From Allomyces arbusculus (taxonomy: Eukaryota > Blastocladiomycota > Blastocladiomycetes > Blastocladiales > Blastocladiaceae), in the NCBI GenBank assembly GCA_027604705.1, contig JADHYV010000006.1, positions 124,001 through 188,000 on the forward strand: a stretch of 64,000 bases of DNA, given 5' to 3'. The notes beneath the pieces were generated by a model. That model was given only the letters and a program-made list of their open reading frames with translations. It had not been told where the DNA came from and searched no databases. Position numbers and translations under genes: made by a program. Positions 48,601 to 59,532 of this stretch are shown here, piece by piece; the first letter of the stretch is position 1; each line of letters opens with the position of its first letter.

Positions 48601-48818
48601 GTGCTGCTCGGCGTGCGCGGGCTGCTGCTGCCGTTGCCGGTATTTTCGTCGGTCGAGGCAAGCACGTCTGGCGAGGAGCTGGACACAGAGAGCGGCGACC
48701 GTGCGCGTGCGCGCGACGCCGGGTCACCGCTGCTCGACCGGCGGCGGCGCGAGTTGCCAGAACTCGACCGCGCCGACGACGAGAGCGACAGGCGGCGGAG
48801 GACCGTGATGATGCCCAT
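45646..48818 (-). CDS. Trehalose-6-phosphate synthase with a degenerate phosphatase domain
   Basis: Exons 48818-48581 and 48488-45646 give 1026 residues. The ATG at 48818 and intron (donor GTACGG) supply a Ser/Arg-rich N-terminus; about the first 190 residues are disordered. The GT20 synthase domain is well kept: LVVSNRLPVT, MSSGGLVSAL, WIGWPGKDF, VWVHDYHLMLLPQMLR, GVDRLDYIKGVPHKL and SSTRDGMNLVSYEYI. The C-terminal HAD phosphatase domain retains SGR (motif II) and the GGNK lysine. Motif I, however, reads LFLDQGGTL (D736-Q-G738) in place of DxDG, and motif IV reads GNGMSDE (934-940) in place of GDDxSDE. The phosphatase half is therefore probably inactive and structural or regulatory, as in yeast Tps3/Tsl1 and plant class II proteins. 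Confidence 0.93.
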
Positions 48819-49703
48819 GGTGCGAGCGGAGGCAGGGATGGTGGTGATGCAAAGGGAGCGAGCGCAATCAAACTTGGCGAGGCCAGACTCGGCGCACAGT
48901 CATGCAACGTGAGCGCGCGCGTGCAGCGATTGTGTGCGGGCAGAGCCGGGATGCTGCTGCAAAGGTCGCCGGGCTGGTCGGTTCGTGACAGGGGTCCTCG
49001 GATGAACTGGCGCGCAGTTGGGTGTCGTCGGTCCAAGCGTGGTGCAGCTGGAGGTTGAGGTGCGTTGCGCTGCCTTGCGTTGCGTTGCAGGGAGCGAGCG
49101 ACAGCGAGAACGGGTCGTGGGCCGTATTTATGTTGGTGTGCGGCCGGTGCGTGCGCGCCTGGGTCCTCGGCAGACGTCGAGGCGCGCGGAGGCGGGGAGA
49201 GTGCGGGGGAGAGAAGTCGACCGGGCGAACGTCGTCGACCATGGGTCCAAGAGGAAACGTGCGCACGGACGGCCCCAGTCGTGGCGGGTCGTGTGAAGAG
49301 TGGACGTCATGATAGCCGAGATATCGGGCGCCAATCGCTGACGTTCGGCGCGTATCGAAGCAGTGCATGGAAAGCTCGTGCGACCGCCTGGTGGAAACGG
49401 TGGTGAACCGCCGCGAGACATGGCAGTCGGCGTGCGAGACAAGGCGGCGAACCACTTTGGTCGCAGGATCAAACCTTGCAGAGAGCTGGCCGAAACCAAG
49501 ACAAGCGAAAGACAGTTGCCGGCACCAACCACTTCGCCGAAACCACGACGGGACACGAGCAACATCACGACGCGGTCCTGTACAAGCACGCCTTCTTACG
49601 AATCGTATCGCGCCACGCCCCTGGCACCCCCGACAAAATCACAAAACAAAAACTCCTCGTCTACCGACACCCAGCTCGTGACCGCCCCTTCTCCGCTCAA
49701 CCT
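48819..49703. other. Upstream region of trehalose synthase
   Basis: 885 bp with an ATAAATA TATA-like element on the minus strand near 49124-49131 and no supported gene. Confidence 0.5.
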
Positions 49704-51391
49704 CTATTGCGGCGCGCACCCGGGTCCGGCCTGCGTGTACCCGGCCTCGTCATCATCGTCATCCTCCCACTCATCATCATCGTGCATCGCGCCATCGTGG
49801 TGCCCGCCCGACCGCCGCGCCGTGTCCTCTTCGAGCACCGCGTGGTCCACAATCGCGTCGGCCGACGGCACGTCCACGACGCGCGGCGTCGGCAAGATCG
49901 CGCGTAGCGCCGCGAGCACGTCCGTATCCGCCCACTGGTCGCGCGGGAATTCGACGGCGAACCGAATGTAGAGGTTGCCCTTCTCGCCCGGCCGCTTGAC
50001 GCGCGGCATCCCTTCGCCGTGCACGCACTTGACGTCACGCGGCTTGATGACGCGCCCGGCCGGCAGCACGATCTCAACGTACCGGCCATCCAAGTGCTTG
50101 ACGTACCGCGTGAACCCCGTGAGCGCCTCGACCAGCGTGATCTCCATGTCCATTTCCAAGTCGTCGCCGACGACCGTGAACACTTCGTGCTCAACCATGT
50201 CGAGTTCCACAATCACGTCGCCCGGCGGGACGCCCGGTTGCTGGTCGGCCTCGCCGCGGAGGGTCATGCGCGTGCCGTCGCGCATCCCGCGCTCAATGAC
50301 GAGCTCGATCGTCTTCGACTCGGAAATCGTCTGCGCGCCCTTGCACTTCTTGCACTTGTCCTTCTTGGTGACAACCTCGCCGCGGCCGGAACAGGCACCG
50401 CACGGCGCGCGTGCCTGCGTGTACATGCCGGGACCGACTTGACGGACCACGTTCTTGAACCCGGTTGCATCACATGCCTGGCACGGTTTCGGGTTCTTGC
50501 CGCCCTTACTATAGTCGTTCGAAGCGCGTTAGTTTGAAACCATGCGAGTGACACCGCAAGCTGACCACGCACCCCTTGCACGCCGTGCACACAATCTGCT
50601 TCTCAAGCGTCTGCTTGATCGTCTTGCCGTTATACAAGTCCTCGAGCGTGACCTCGAGCTTGATGTGCTCGTCGGCGCCGCGCCGCGGCTTGCGTGGTGG
50701 GCCGCCGGACCCGCGCCGCGGACCCTCGAAATCAAACCCGAACATGTGTCCGAGAATGTCGTCCATGTCAAACTACAGGCGCGGGCCGATGCATCAGCGG
50801 TCTGGCAGATGACATGTGGCAGCGAGCGTGATGGCGCGCGGATGAAGCATACAGCATCGCCAAACGGATTCGGCCCACCGGGACCGCCATTCAGGCCTTC
50901 TTCTCCGTACTGGTCGTAAATTTGTCGCTTGTCGCCGTCGGAGAGCACCTCGTAGGCCATACTGGGTGAGTCGGTCCAAAACGGTGTGAGTCAGAGCGAC
51001 CGAGCGATGGCGCCGCGAGCGACGGGGAGGCGCGCGCGGCGTACCTCACTTCCTTGAACTTCTCCTCCATCTCCACATCACCCTGGTTCTTGTCCGGATG
51101 GTACTTGAGCGCGAGCTTGCTGCATTCAGGGAGACCAGAGTGCGTTTAGGTCCCGTAACCACTGCCAATCGTTCGGTAGTTCGCGGCGTATGCATACCGG
51201 TATGCCTGGCGTCACGGTAAATAATCGAGTCGGAGGAGCATCGCATAGCATGACGCGCAGGGGGGCGTTAGCCTCGTGAACCGGCGTCCGCGGCATCGCA
51301 GCGTGGAGCGAGATGGGTATACCCTGCGCAGCTCGTCGTCGGACGCGCCAGGGCTCACGCCGAGAATGTCGTAGAGGCGCGTGTTGGACAT
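49704..51391 (-). CDS. YDJ1: Type I Hsp40 co-chaperone (DnaJ/Ydj1 type) with CaaX end
   Basis: Delivers unfolded clients to Hsp70 and stimulates its ATPase; cytosolic and ER-surface when farnesylated. Six exons: 51391-51323, 51205-51198, 51119-51045, 50961-50853, 50772-50573 and 50508-49704, 421 residues. The J domain has [20 protein letters not shown] and the HPD triplet at 33-35. A Gly/Phe region ([17 protein letters not shown]) follows. Four CxxCxGxG-type zinc repeats are present: [24 protein letters not shown] and CKKCKGAQ. The client-binding domains and an acidic tail end in CAPQ, a CaaX box like yeast Ydj1 CASQ. Exon 2 has only 8 nt (GCATACCG) and restores [16 protein letters not shown]. 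Confidence 0.95.
51198..51205 (-). other. 8-nt microexon of the Hsp40 gene
   Basis: GCATACCG on the minus strand, preceded by CCAG and followed by donor GTATGC. It supplies Ala-Tyr and two bases of Arg, exactly the residues missing from helix II of the J domain between exons 1 and 3. Confidence 0.85.
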
Positions 51392-51889
51392 GGCGGTGGT
51401 GGTCGGTGCCGATGGATGGAGGCCGGTCGGGGGTCACTCGAGTTGCGGAAGCGTGGCAGGGACCACCGGGTTCAGGTCGAAATGGGGTCCAGAGAGCACT
51501 TGCAGCGGGTCGAGCTTGCGGGTGCTGGCGGCGCTTGCGAGTGTCGTCCGTCCGATGGGGTGGTCTGATTTCGGGGCGCTCGGCGCGACGAAGCGGACAT
51601 GCGGAGAAGCGCGACGTGCGCAGGTTCGTTGACTCGATCACGTCTTGTCACGTGGCACTTCTCCACCGCGGCCTTTGCGTTTTTTTTCGTGGCAAAGATG
51701 GTTCTGGACTTCAGCGAGCCGTTTCTGATCAGAGCATCTTCAACGGCAATCTGCGAAAGCTGCAATTCATTTCTCGACCCTCGAGCAGACCAACGACTTG
51801 TCGCCGTGCCTGCGGCCCACCAGCTTGAATTCCGCGTCGTCAGCACCCGTCGGTCATTGTAGATCCCATCGAACCAAGCTCAATTTAAC
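51392..51889. other. Divergent promoter region of Hsp40 and LSM2
   Basis: 498 bp between the two ATGs; no supported gene. Confidence 0.5.
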
Positions 51890-52379
51890 ATGGTGTGCAT
51901 CGAGACAGACCGAACCAAGCCCATGAATCAACTGCGCGTGAACGAAACGTTGCACGCGAATCTGTCGACGGGCCACGCGTGCTGTTCACCCGACCGTCAA
52001 CCTGACCAAGCTCGCGTCATCATAGTTCTTCTACTCGGTCTTCAAGACGCTGGTCGGCAAGACGGTCGTCGTGGAGCTCAAGAACGACTTGGCGATCCAG
52101 GGCACGCTCGTCTCGGTCGACCAGTACCTCAACATCAAGCTTGACCAAGTCTCGGCCGTGGATCCGGCGCGGTACCCGCACGTCGTACGTGATCCACCAT
52201 CCGCTCTCTGGTCGTGCTCGCGCATCCTTTGACCCTGACTCGTCTTTTTTGCTGCCTAGGCGACGCTGAAAAACAGTTTCATTCGCGGGTCCGTCGTGCG
52301 GTACGTGCACCTGCCCGCGTCGGCCATCGACACGGCGCTGCTGCAAGACGCGACGCGCAACGAGCCGGGCAACCGGTAA
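51890..52379 (+). CDS. LSM2: U6 snRNA-associated Sm-like protein LSM2
   Basis: Subunit of the LSM1-7 and LSM2-8 rings acting in mRNA decay and U6 snRNA stability. The coding parts are 51890-51892, 52026-52184 and 52260-52379, 93 residues (95 in most species). The Sm1 motif reads GKTVVVELKNDLAIQGTLVSVD and Sm2 NSFIRGSVVRYVHLP; the end LLQDATRNE is LSM2-specific. No ATG lies in frame at the FFYSVFKTLV exon, and the family starts MLFYSFFKTLV. The ATG at 51890 followed by donor GTGTGC and a 133-nt intron with a CCTGACC branch site supplies it. Exon 1 thus codes only the initiator Met; this first exon is the least certain part. Confidence 0.9.
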
Positions 52380-52486
52380 CGCGTGCTGTGCTCTTGCTTC
52401 TCCTCTTTTTTTGTGTACATAACAAAGCTCTCCACCTTTTGCCGGAGCCCCTCATGCTCAAACACATACACGCCGTGGGTCTATAT

Positions 52487-53118
52487 TTACCGGAACACGT
52501 CGGTGTTGCGGAATGATGACGCCAGCAGCGACTCGTTGTGCTCTTTGTATTCGAGCAGCGCGCCGTCGGGCAAGTTGAGCACGCGCTTGATCGTGTCGTA
52601 AATCCGCAAATTGGCGGCACCGTCGGCCGCACTCGCCGGGTGCCAGACGGACAAGATGTCCTCATTGGCGCGAATTGAAAGAACGAGGCCGTTGATCGGG
52701 TCGGCAAATTGCTCGCCGATCAAACCGAGAATCTATGCGCAAAACTGGTCAGATCCATGGACGACAGCGCAAGAACGCGAAGCACAACTCTTCAACAGAC
52801 CATATCCTCCCAAAACCGGCCCGAGATCCCCTTTTTAAACCGAATCATCCACTTGCCGCCTGTGATGTTGGCCGGGTCCTCCCAGACGGGCCGCACGCCC
52901 GCGCGGAACAGGTGGTAGTCGGAGACGGGCTCGAGGTCGTTTGGCCGCTTGAGCCGCGAATAGACACTCCAAAACTCTTCCACCGTCGCAAACGTGGCCA
53001 GTTTCTTGATGGCCTCCTCGTAGTTGGCGACGCGGTGCGTTGGCGACCGGTGCGAGTAGTAAACGGTCCACGCGCGCGCCAGCGCGTGCGGCGAGGCGGA
53101 TGATGGGTCGCTGCTCAT
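52487..53118 (-). CDS. Class II eIF4E (4E-HP/nCBP type) cap-binding protein
   Basis: Binds the mRNA 5' cap and usually represses or tunes translation of subsets of mRNAs. Exons 53118-52801 and 52732-52487 give 187 residues. The fold-defining blocks match 4E-HP: WTVYYSHRSPTHRVANYEEA, TVEEFWSVYSRLKRPNDLEP, LFRAGVRPVWEDPANITGGK, WEDMILGLIGEQF and IYDTIKRVLNLPDGALLEYK. The second cap tryptophan region carries NYEEAIK rather than TWQANLR, and WALWFF is replaced by WTVYYS; both are class II hallmarks. Intron donor is GTCTGT. Convergent with LSM2, the stop codons being about 107 bp apart. Confidence 0.93.
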
Positions 53119-53432
53119 GGTCGTGCGCCTAGTCACAAAACGGCGCGAGGGTGTCGAGCTTGGTGGTGGGTGCGCCGCGTGGCGGATGGTGATCGTGATC
53201 AGGACGTGCAAGGTGAGGACTTTGCGAAAAAGCGACGCCGTCAGGCGCGCTCACATGCTGGGTCGCGCAACGGACGCGGGGACCCAAAAAGAAAAGGAAA
53301 AGAAACCGCCTCTGGCGTGCGCGGCCGTGGTCCGCTGCCATCGACCACGACCACAGCGACCACCGCGACGACGACGACCAGAGCAACCACCCGCCCTGCT
53401 CGCTTCGAGCGCAGCCTGTCCTCACGCGCGGC
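53119..53432. other. Divergent promoter region
   Basis: 314 bp between the eIF4E and Gag1-like ATGs; nothing else seen. Confidence 0.5.
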
Positions 53433-54293
53433 ATGCCCACGACCCCGGCTCGCGCCGCACGGGCCAACCGCCACCCTCGCTCCGCAACCTCGTCGCCGAC
53501 GACCGCCATGTCCTCACCTGCCACCGTCAGTGCTTCCCGCCGCACCGACAAGCACCACACGCACGCCACCGACCACGACGCCGCCGCGCAGCCTCCCGCC
53601 GTCGCCGTCGCGGCCGAGGGCGACCACCACCCTTCCCGTCGCTCATCGCGTCGGCCACGCACGACCATCCCGCCCACCACCACGACCATGGACTCGGCTG
53701 CAATCTTGACCGATTCGCGCATCCCGACGCACCTCGTGGGCGTCGCACACTGGCACGCGCGACGGCGCGAGTGGCTGCAGGCGCCCGCATCGGGTGCGGC
53801 CCCACGGGCGCCCGTGACATTGCGGCGCGACGCGTACCTCGACGTGTATACAAAACTCGTCAAGGAGCGCAAACCGCTGGCCGCTGGGCGCGGATTGCCG
53901 CTGCAGCAGTTGCTCGAGTTGATTGTGGAGGGGTGGAAACAGGAGGGTACGTTATCGCGATGCATCGCTTCGTCCATGTCGCGCCAGATGCTGATGGTTT
54001 GGTGTGTGCGGTTAGGCATGCTCCCGGAAACGTTTGCGCCGCCGCCGTCGCCGCCGCCCAACCCGGAATCCTACTACCGGACATACCTCGCGCACGCGCA
54101 CCCGGGGGATGCGGAACCGCCAGCGTCGACGCTCGAGTGGCTCGGTGGGCTGTTCCGTGGATTGCTTGCGCCGATTTCGGCCGCGACGCCGGTGCCAGCG
54201 TCAGGTGCGGCCGCGGAGACGCAACACACGAGGGGACGCCGGTCGCTCGCGTCGCACTTGCGTGGTGGGGAGAGGTCGGCGCGCGGGTCATGA
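53433..54293 (+). CDS. Putative Gag1-like clamp-domain protein
   Basis: Single exon, 286 residues from the first ATG; in-frame ATGs at 53508 and 53688 are alternative starts and the first 90 residues are low-complexity. The core has HARRREWLQAP, then a helix pattern LDVYTKLVKERKPLAAGRGL and LLELIVEGWKQEG. This resembles the Gag1-like clamp domain (former DUF4050) of fungal proteins, whose fission-yeast member links amino-acid permease control to 14-3-3 and TOR signalling. The match is from memory of the pattern and moderate. The tail is Ala/Pro-rich, then basic. Confidence 0.65.
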   Translation: MPTTPARAARANRHPRSATSSPTTAMSSPATVSASRRTDKHHTHATDHDAAAQPPAVAVAAEGDHHPSRRSSRRPRTTIPPTTTTMDSAAILTDSRIPTHLVGVAHWHARRREWLQAPASGAAPRAPVTLRRDAYLDVYTKLVKERKPLAAGRGLPLQQLLELIVEGWKQEGTLSRCIASSMSRQMLMVWCVRLGMLPETFAPPPSPPPNPESYYRTYLAHAHPGDAEPPASTLEWLGGLFRGLLAPISAATPVPASGAAAETQHTRGRRSLASHLRGGERSARGS

Positions 54294-55294
54294 GGTGGAG
54301 GGACAGGTTTTGTGGATTGATAGATCCGAATGACGCGACTTGGTTTTGGTGTACGGGAAGGAACGATGCGCGTGGATCCGCGCGCTTGTTTGTCGGCACT
54401 CATCAGCACGTCCGTAACACTGCGGCAGTGTTGACGATCAGGCCAAACAGCTCAGACTAGCCTGCCCGCCCACTCGTCCCGCAAAGCCGAAATTGGGTGG
54501 ACAAGGACAAAAAAATGTTTCTCTGCATGTTTACGCGTCTTGCCGCTCCATTGTGCCCGCTCATGCTGCGACATGAATGACTGTTGATGAGATTGCGCAC
54601 AGTCTCGATGGTCGCAGCAATAAGGCCAGTGTGTGCAGTGTTGATGAGGACTGATAGTTATTCGAGTTACTGGCACCGCAAACGTGAGTGGTGCATGGGA
54701 GCGCCTGCTGTATGTCAGTCTTCTGCTCGATCTTCAGTCGTCGTTTGAGGACGCTCTCGAAATTCGCATAACGAAACACAGATTTGCTTGGCTTTTGTAA
54801 CCCTTTCAAAGACAGCCATCTCCCTTCAACTTCAATCTTGTCGGGAGTGTTGGGTGACATGCAGCAGGGGCAATACATGGAGCGAGAGCCTGGCGGCCCA
54901 GCGACCCAACTTGGCACGAAGTCATTCATATTCTCTGGAGACAACGCGTCTCGGCATCAGGACTTTTGAGCGAAGCAACCGCCAAATGCCGTCACTATTT
55001 GTTCTTGCAAAATGATACTCATCATTCAATGTTGAGACGACATGTGCGACAAGGCCAAAACGAGAAAGCGTGCAATTGAGTGCCGACGCGGCTTTTTCTC
55101 CCCATCGCCAGTTGACCTGGCCACCGACGGCTAGTTCTGCAACGAGACGTGATAAAGTTCTGCTCCAGCAGTCCAATAACCTACCGCATTTGTGACAACC
55201 GCAAGCTCTTGACCCTGTGCGCGAGCATCAGTAGCAACAGCATTGGCAGCCGGCAGGCATCCGTCATCACCAGTTTTCCTATCAACCTCCAGCC
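54294..55294. other. Intergenic region with minus-strand coding-like pieces
   Basis: Minus-strand frames at 55176-54922 (WNRWGEK-like start, HFARTNSDGIWRLLRSK) and 54944-54561 (SWVAGPPGSRSMYCPCCMSP, LKRRLKIEQKTDIQQALP) overlap in different frames and could be a broken gene with a CPCC zinc knuckle. No family was recognised. Confidence 0.3.
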
Positions 55295-56760
55295 ATGGCT
55301 CGCGCGGCCATTGAGCGGCTCTCGCGAGACGTTCTTGAGCTGATCTGCCAGCGGGTCTGCCGACGATGCCAAGGCTTCACGCTCCAGCTTGATTGAACTC
55401 GCGCTCACTTTGACCCATTTGTTTGCTCCAGCTGTGCACGCTGCGTTCGTGCTGCGTTGTATTTCATCCGAGTGGATATGGCCGCGCGTTTTGGCCACGG
55501 AGCGGCCACAACCTCTGTTCTTGGCCACAACATGATCGGTGAGAATGCCCAGAAATGCGGGGATTTGGACCTTGCTGAACGAGTGGGACGACGAAATCAT
55601 GTTCCAGCTCATCTTGCCTGCTCAAGATCATGATCGTGCTCGCATGATTTGGCCAAGGCCATCGAACACTCGCATTCCGGTGGATTATTCTGACATCCGG
55701 TTGCGAATCTCAAACCATTGGTCGTATTTGCAGATTCCGACTCAGCACATGCGGCACTTTGACTTGGACGAAACGTGGCCACCAATCCCACCATCTTGCC
55801 ACTACCTTTGCATTGACGACCTTCGACTTGATGTTGTTGCTGTTACATGGCCTGCCTGCCCGCCCACTGTGGAGTGTCTCGAAATCATAAACCGCTCCAT
55901 TAATCTCAAGGATCTTGCGCAGTACCTCCCACTGCATCTGCGTTCATTGACGCTGTCATCCACGACCTGATTTATGAGGATCGTCTGAGCTCGCTGGACG
56001 CCAACTTGCCTTGCACGTTGAGGTTCCTCAAGCTTTCCCTCGATTCAAAAGTGTCGCAGGTCTGTCATGACCCGTGTGCGGACGAACTCGCGGACTGCTT
56101 GGTGTCCTTGCTAGATTTGGTCGTTTTTCATCATGGTACCTTGCATACCAAGAATTTTCCCACTGTTCTTAGAAGTCTCGCATTGTGCGGTGATGGCGAC
56201 ATTGTGCACATGCGCTCACTCACGCTACACATCATTCCACCCGCAATCGACCAATTGGTGCAGAACGACAAGTCGAACGTGCTCTGAGCGCTCGGAACAG
56301 TTTGGGAAGCAGTGTGCCGTGCTGCCAGTACTTGCTCCGAATTGAAGACCTTGAATTCCAGTCGGGTCGCATTGAAAAGGCGTGGGAGGACATGAATGTT
56401 CTGGCTGCATTTCCCGTCCTGTGCTTCCTGCCCGCCCCGACGCACTCGTTTGCGGCGGGGCTCCTGCTGTAGTGCCCGCAAATGGTGCAGCTCTTCATGG
56501 ATTGGTTTAGCTGGCCCTTGTCCTTGGTCGAATTGCGCTGGTCGAGTAACCAGATTAAATGGCCGTGAAGTGGGGATTCGACCCTCAGACGCAAGCGTTC
56601 ATGAGTGTTCTTCCGCATTCACTGCGCCTGCTCAACGTGAAGGGGTGTCAGTTGCTGGAGCATGCTGTCGAATTGTTATCGCAGGTCGCGCTGCGCTTTG
56701 GAAAGACACGGACTGGTTCGTCAAAGCTGGTCGTCGTGGGTGAAAAGGGATGTAGAGCGT
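55295..56760 (+). pseudogene. Decayed F-box-like/LRR family copy, nearly full length
   Basis: Starts MARAAIERLSRDVLELICQR, matching the intact gene at 59533, then changes frame at the LIELALTLTHLFAPAVHAAF block. The longest open stretch (55539-55970) covers the middle (HLPLHLRSLTLSS end). Another frame continues at 56006-56287 (FHHGTLH, MRSLTLHIIPPAIDQL), and a last one at 56559-56760 holds the end block LPHSLRLLNVKGC. Several frame changes and a deletion of the C-terminal LRRs are visible. Confidence 0.85.
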
Positions 56761-56961
56761 TTTTCGTGGTGCGCTCAGGACCTTTGACACCCGCCGGCAA
56801 CGCGACACCAATCATTCTGGTCCCACAAACCAACAATCTGCTGCATTAGCATCGAACACAAGTTCTTGATCTTGTGCGCGAGTATCAACGCCGCGTCCTA
56901 CGATCCAGCAAGTCAGTCACGTCACTGACCCTCCCTTCCTTGGCGAAATTTGCTCCCAAAC

Positions 56962-57554
56962 ATGGCTTATGCAACGATTGAGCGGCTTCCGCAAGATGTT
57001 CTTGGACTGATTTGTGAACGGATCCGAGGCAACGATGCCCACACTGCAGTTCATTGCCAGCGCATTGGATACACAGGGAGCCTGTTTGAGTTTGCGCTGG
57101 CTTCAGCTCACTTTTTTGCTCCAGCGGTGCATGCTGGTTTGCCTTGTTCAGGAATGACAATAAACTCGACCTGATCTCGACATGGACGTTTACTACTTCG
57201 CTGTCTTTAATCAACGTTTCGGGCTGCAGCTTGATGGATCGGGACCTGCAGTACATGACGCAACAGTGGCCACTGGGTCTGAAGCACCTGAATCTTGCAT
57301 TCAACAAGATCACGACGGTTGCTCTTCCGCTTTCTTATTGGCTGCGCACGCTGAATCTCACAGGAACCCCGCTTGGTGCTGATCTGAAGTCCATGGTCTG
57401 GATTCACGCCTTTCCGCGGTGACTACGCATGCTCAATGTGATGGGATGTGGATTATCGACTTGCGTTTTGGAAACGCTGTCGCGGGTCGCTTTGCGTTCT
57501 GGAAAGACACAGTCTGGCTCGCCAAAGCTGGTTGTCATTGGTGGGAAGGATTGA
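56962..57554 (+). pseudogene. Internally deleted F-box-like/LRR family copy
   Basis: ATG at 56962, MAYATIERLPQDVLGLICER, then FEFALASAHFFAPAVHA. It then jumps to the C-terminal LRR part (SLSLINVSGCSLMDRDLQ, LKHLNLAFNKITTVALPLS) and the end block LNVMGCGLSTCVLE. About 350 residues of the middle are missing, and stops interrupt it in at least two places. Confidence 0.85.
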
Positions 57555-58140
57555 TGGGTGTTTTTTGTGATGGAAAGGCAGGTCCATCAACCAAGGAACC
57601 TTGAAGAACTGTTGTTAGTCCTTTTGGGGATTGATGCTCTGAGCGCAAACCCTTTTTCGAAGTACGTAACAAACGTGCCAAACACCAGCTGTTGGTCGTC
57701 CCTTTTCTCAAATGTGCCAGAGACACAAACATGACACGATGACGTTCGACACCAGTGCTGAGTTTTAATTTGCTGCGCTACATAATTGCGTTTCGTGCCC
57801 ATCTCTGCGGAATGGTTGATGATGCCTGTTTCCTGCTGTTGCCGGTCTGACGTGTGTTACTCGCGCTTTTCACGTATTCTCTGGACGCGGAGTTCTTGGA
57901 TCGGTATCTCCCGTTACGCCTTCATTCATTTTCGCTTTCCATCGACAGCGATTCAGCTTTGGCCTTAGAACCACTCTAATACAATTTGCCCTACACACCA
58001 GTAACGCTCAAGCTCACATCATTGAATCAGCGATGCTCCACTTGTGTGGAGGAGCTGTCTGCTACCCTGACGACCATCCCGGGTAGTGCCTTTGATTTCA
58101 TCCCATCGACTTAAACCGCTCAGTTTCCTCACATCCAATT
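57555..58140. other. Intergenic region
   Basis: No supported gene or repeat. Confidence 0.5.
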
Positions 58141-58765
58141 TTACGAATGTCGACCTTGGCACTCAGGCACGCCACATTTATCATCGACATCATAGACCAG
58201 AGCGTGGACGTTGAAATTGGCCTAGAGTCAGAGCGATAAAGAGTCGGTATCAGCGCATTTCCTCAGAGAAAGGCGCCAAAGATCCAATGAAATATCCCAA
58301 CGCACCCGGGGGCAATTCCATGTTAACGCGAGTCACTTGGTGGCCTGCAGCAGTCGGGCACGAAAGGCCTGGGCAGCCGCTCCTCTTCGCAAAAGTCGTA
58401 CGCCTTGGCGAGCTGCCTGATGGAGCCAAGCTTGACGGTCAGATCGACATTCGCGCCCTGATCAAGCGGCTTCATGAAGAAGCTCTCAATTCGACGATCG
58501 CATTTTGCCCGGCTATGGGTGGGTCCGGAATAATTCGTGCCGACAACACTTGGAGCAGATCATGGTCGCTGCTGCATGACTCGATGGACTGCGCGTCAAT
58601 GTACTTGGTGGCGTGGTGGAACACGGCGTGCGGCTGCATGGTCGGATGCAGCGGCAGTTCGCTTTCGTGCGACATGGCGCGAATCGAGGGCGCAGCAAAC
58701 GTTGGGGTGGACACAGCTGTGAGCAGCACGAGCGCGAGGAGCATGCTGGGCGTTGCCCTGGTCAT
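58141..58765 (-). pseudogene. Decayed NPC2-like (ML-domain) lipid-transfer gene
   Basis: ATG at 58765, signal peptide (MLLALVLLTAVSTPTFA), then IESCSSDHDLLQVLSARIIP with the family Cys and RIIPDPPIAGQ. The frame breaks at about 58472; a second frame continues SFFMKPLDQGANVDLTVKLG, and a third holds CPTAAGHQVTRVNMELPP up to donor GTGCGT at the same place as the intron in the gene at 62290-62953. A possible last exon near 58141-58215 ends at TAA. At least two frame changes separate these pieces. Paralogue of the intact gene about 4 kb away. Confidence 0.8.
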
Positions 58766-59532
58766 GCTTGATTTTTGAAACAGTCGCTGGTGAGAGAGGA
58801 AAGGAGAGACGACACATACACCGGACCTTACAGTGCGACATGGTGCGATAGTGCGGTTCGGGGTGGGCGCAGCATTTATGCGTGATTTGTTTTTGGTGAT
58901 TGGTTCATGGTTGGCCCTGATACGGAGTGCGATTTGGAGCCACATGCTCAAAACTCAAGCAATGGCGAGAGCCGAAACTACGGCAGTGTCAAGTGGTCCT
59001 CTGTGCAGTGTCAATGAGCTCACTTCAGGGAATCAGGGGGCCGAACTGGACATAGTTGATGAGTATGGGCGAGCCGCCATGATTTGCTGATGTTTGACGT
59101 TCATCATTTTGAGAGTCCAATTCAAGTCTATTCACTTCAACTCGACCACTGACCGCCTGCTTCTCATTTCTGCGATCACTCAACGCTTCCGCCAAAACTG
59201 CCACAGCTGATTTTGATTTCAGTCACTATTCTGTCACGTTTCGGCCAGACTTGGCCAACTCCAGAGGCCGACTGGTGACCGAACTGGCGACCTGGCGAAG
59301 TGTGGCGCTCCGTCACGTCCGAGTCGATTCCAAACTTGTCGGCCGGCGCCAATTTTCTCTTGTTCCCCAGCCTCCACAACACATCAAACTTGGAGACGAC
59401 TTGTGGCATTCGCCTTTCTGTGACAGACACAACGTTGATAAGTTGGCCGACGCTTGCGAACGTGCTATTGGCGACTGACGCAGTCATCAATCCACTCTTG
59501 CCTTCAACATCTTGCACCACTTGATTACGGCC
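58766..59532. other. Intergenic region upstream of LRR protein 3
   Basis: No supported gene; a minus-strand frame at 59176-59530 is open but unrecognised. Confidence 0.4.
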
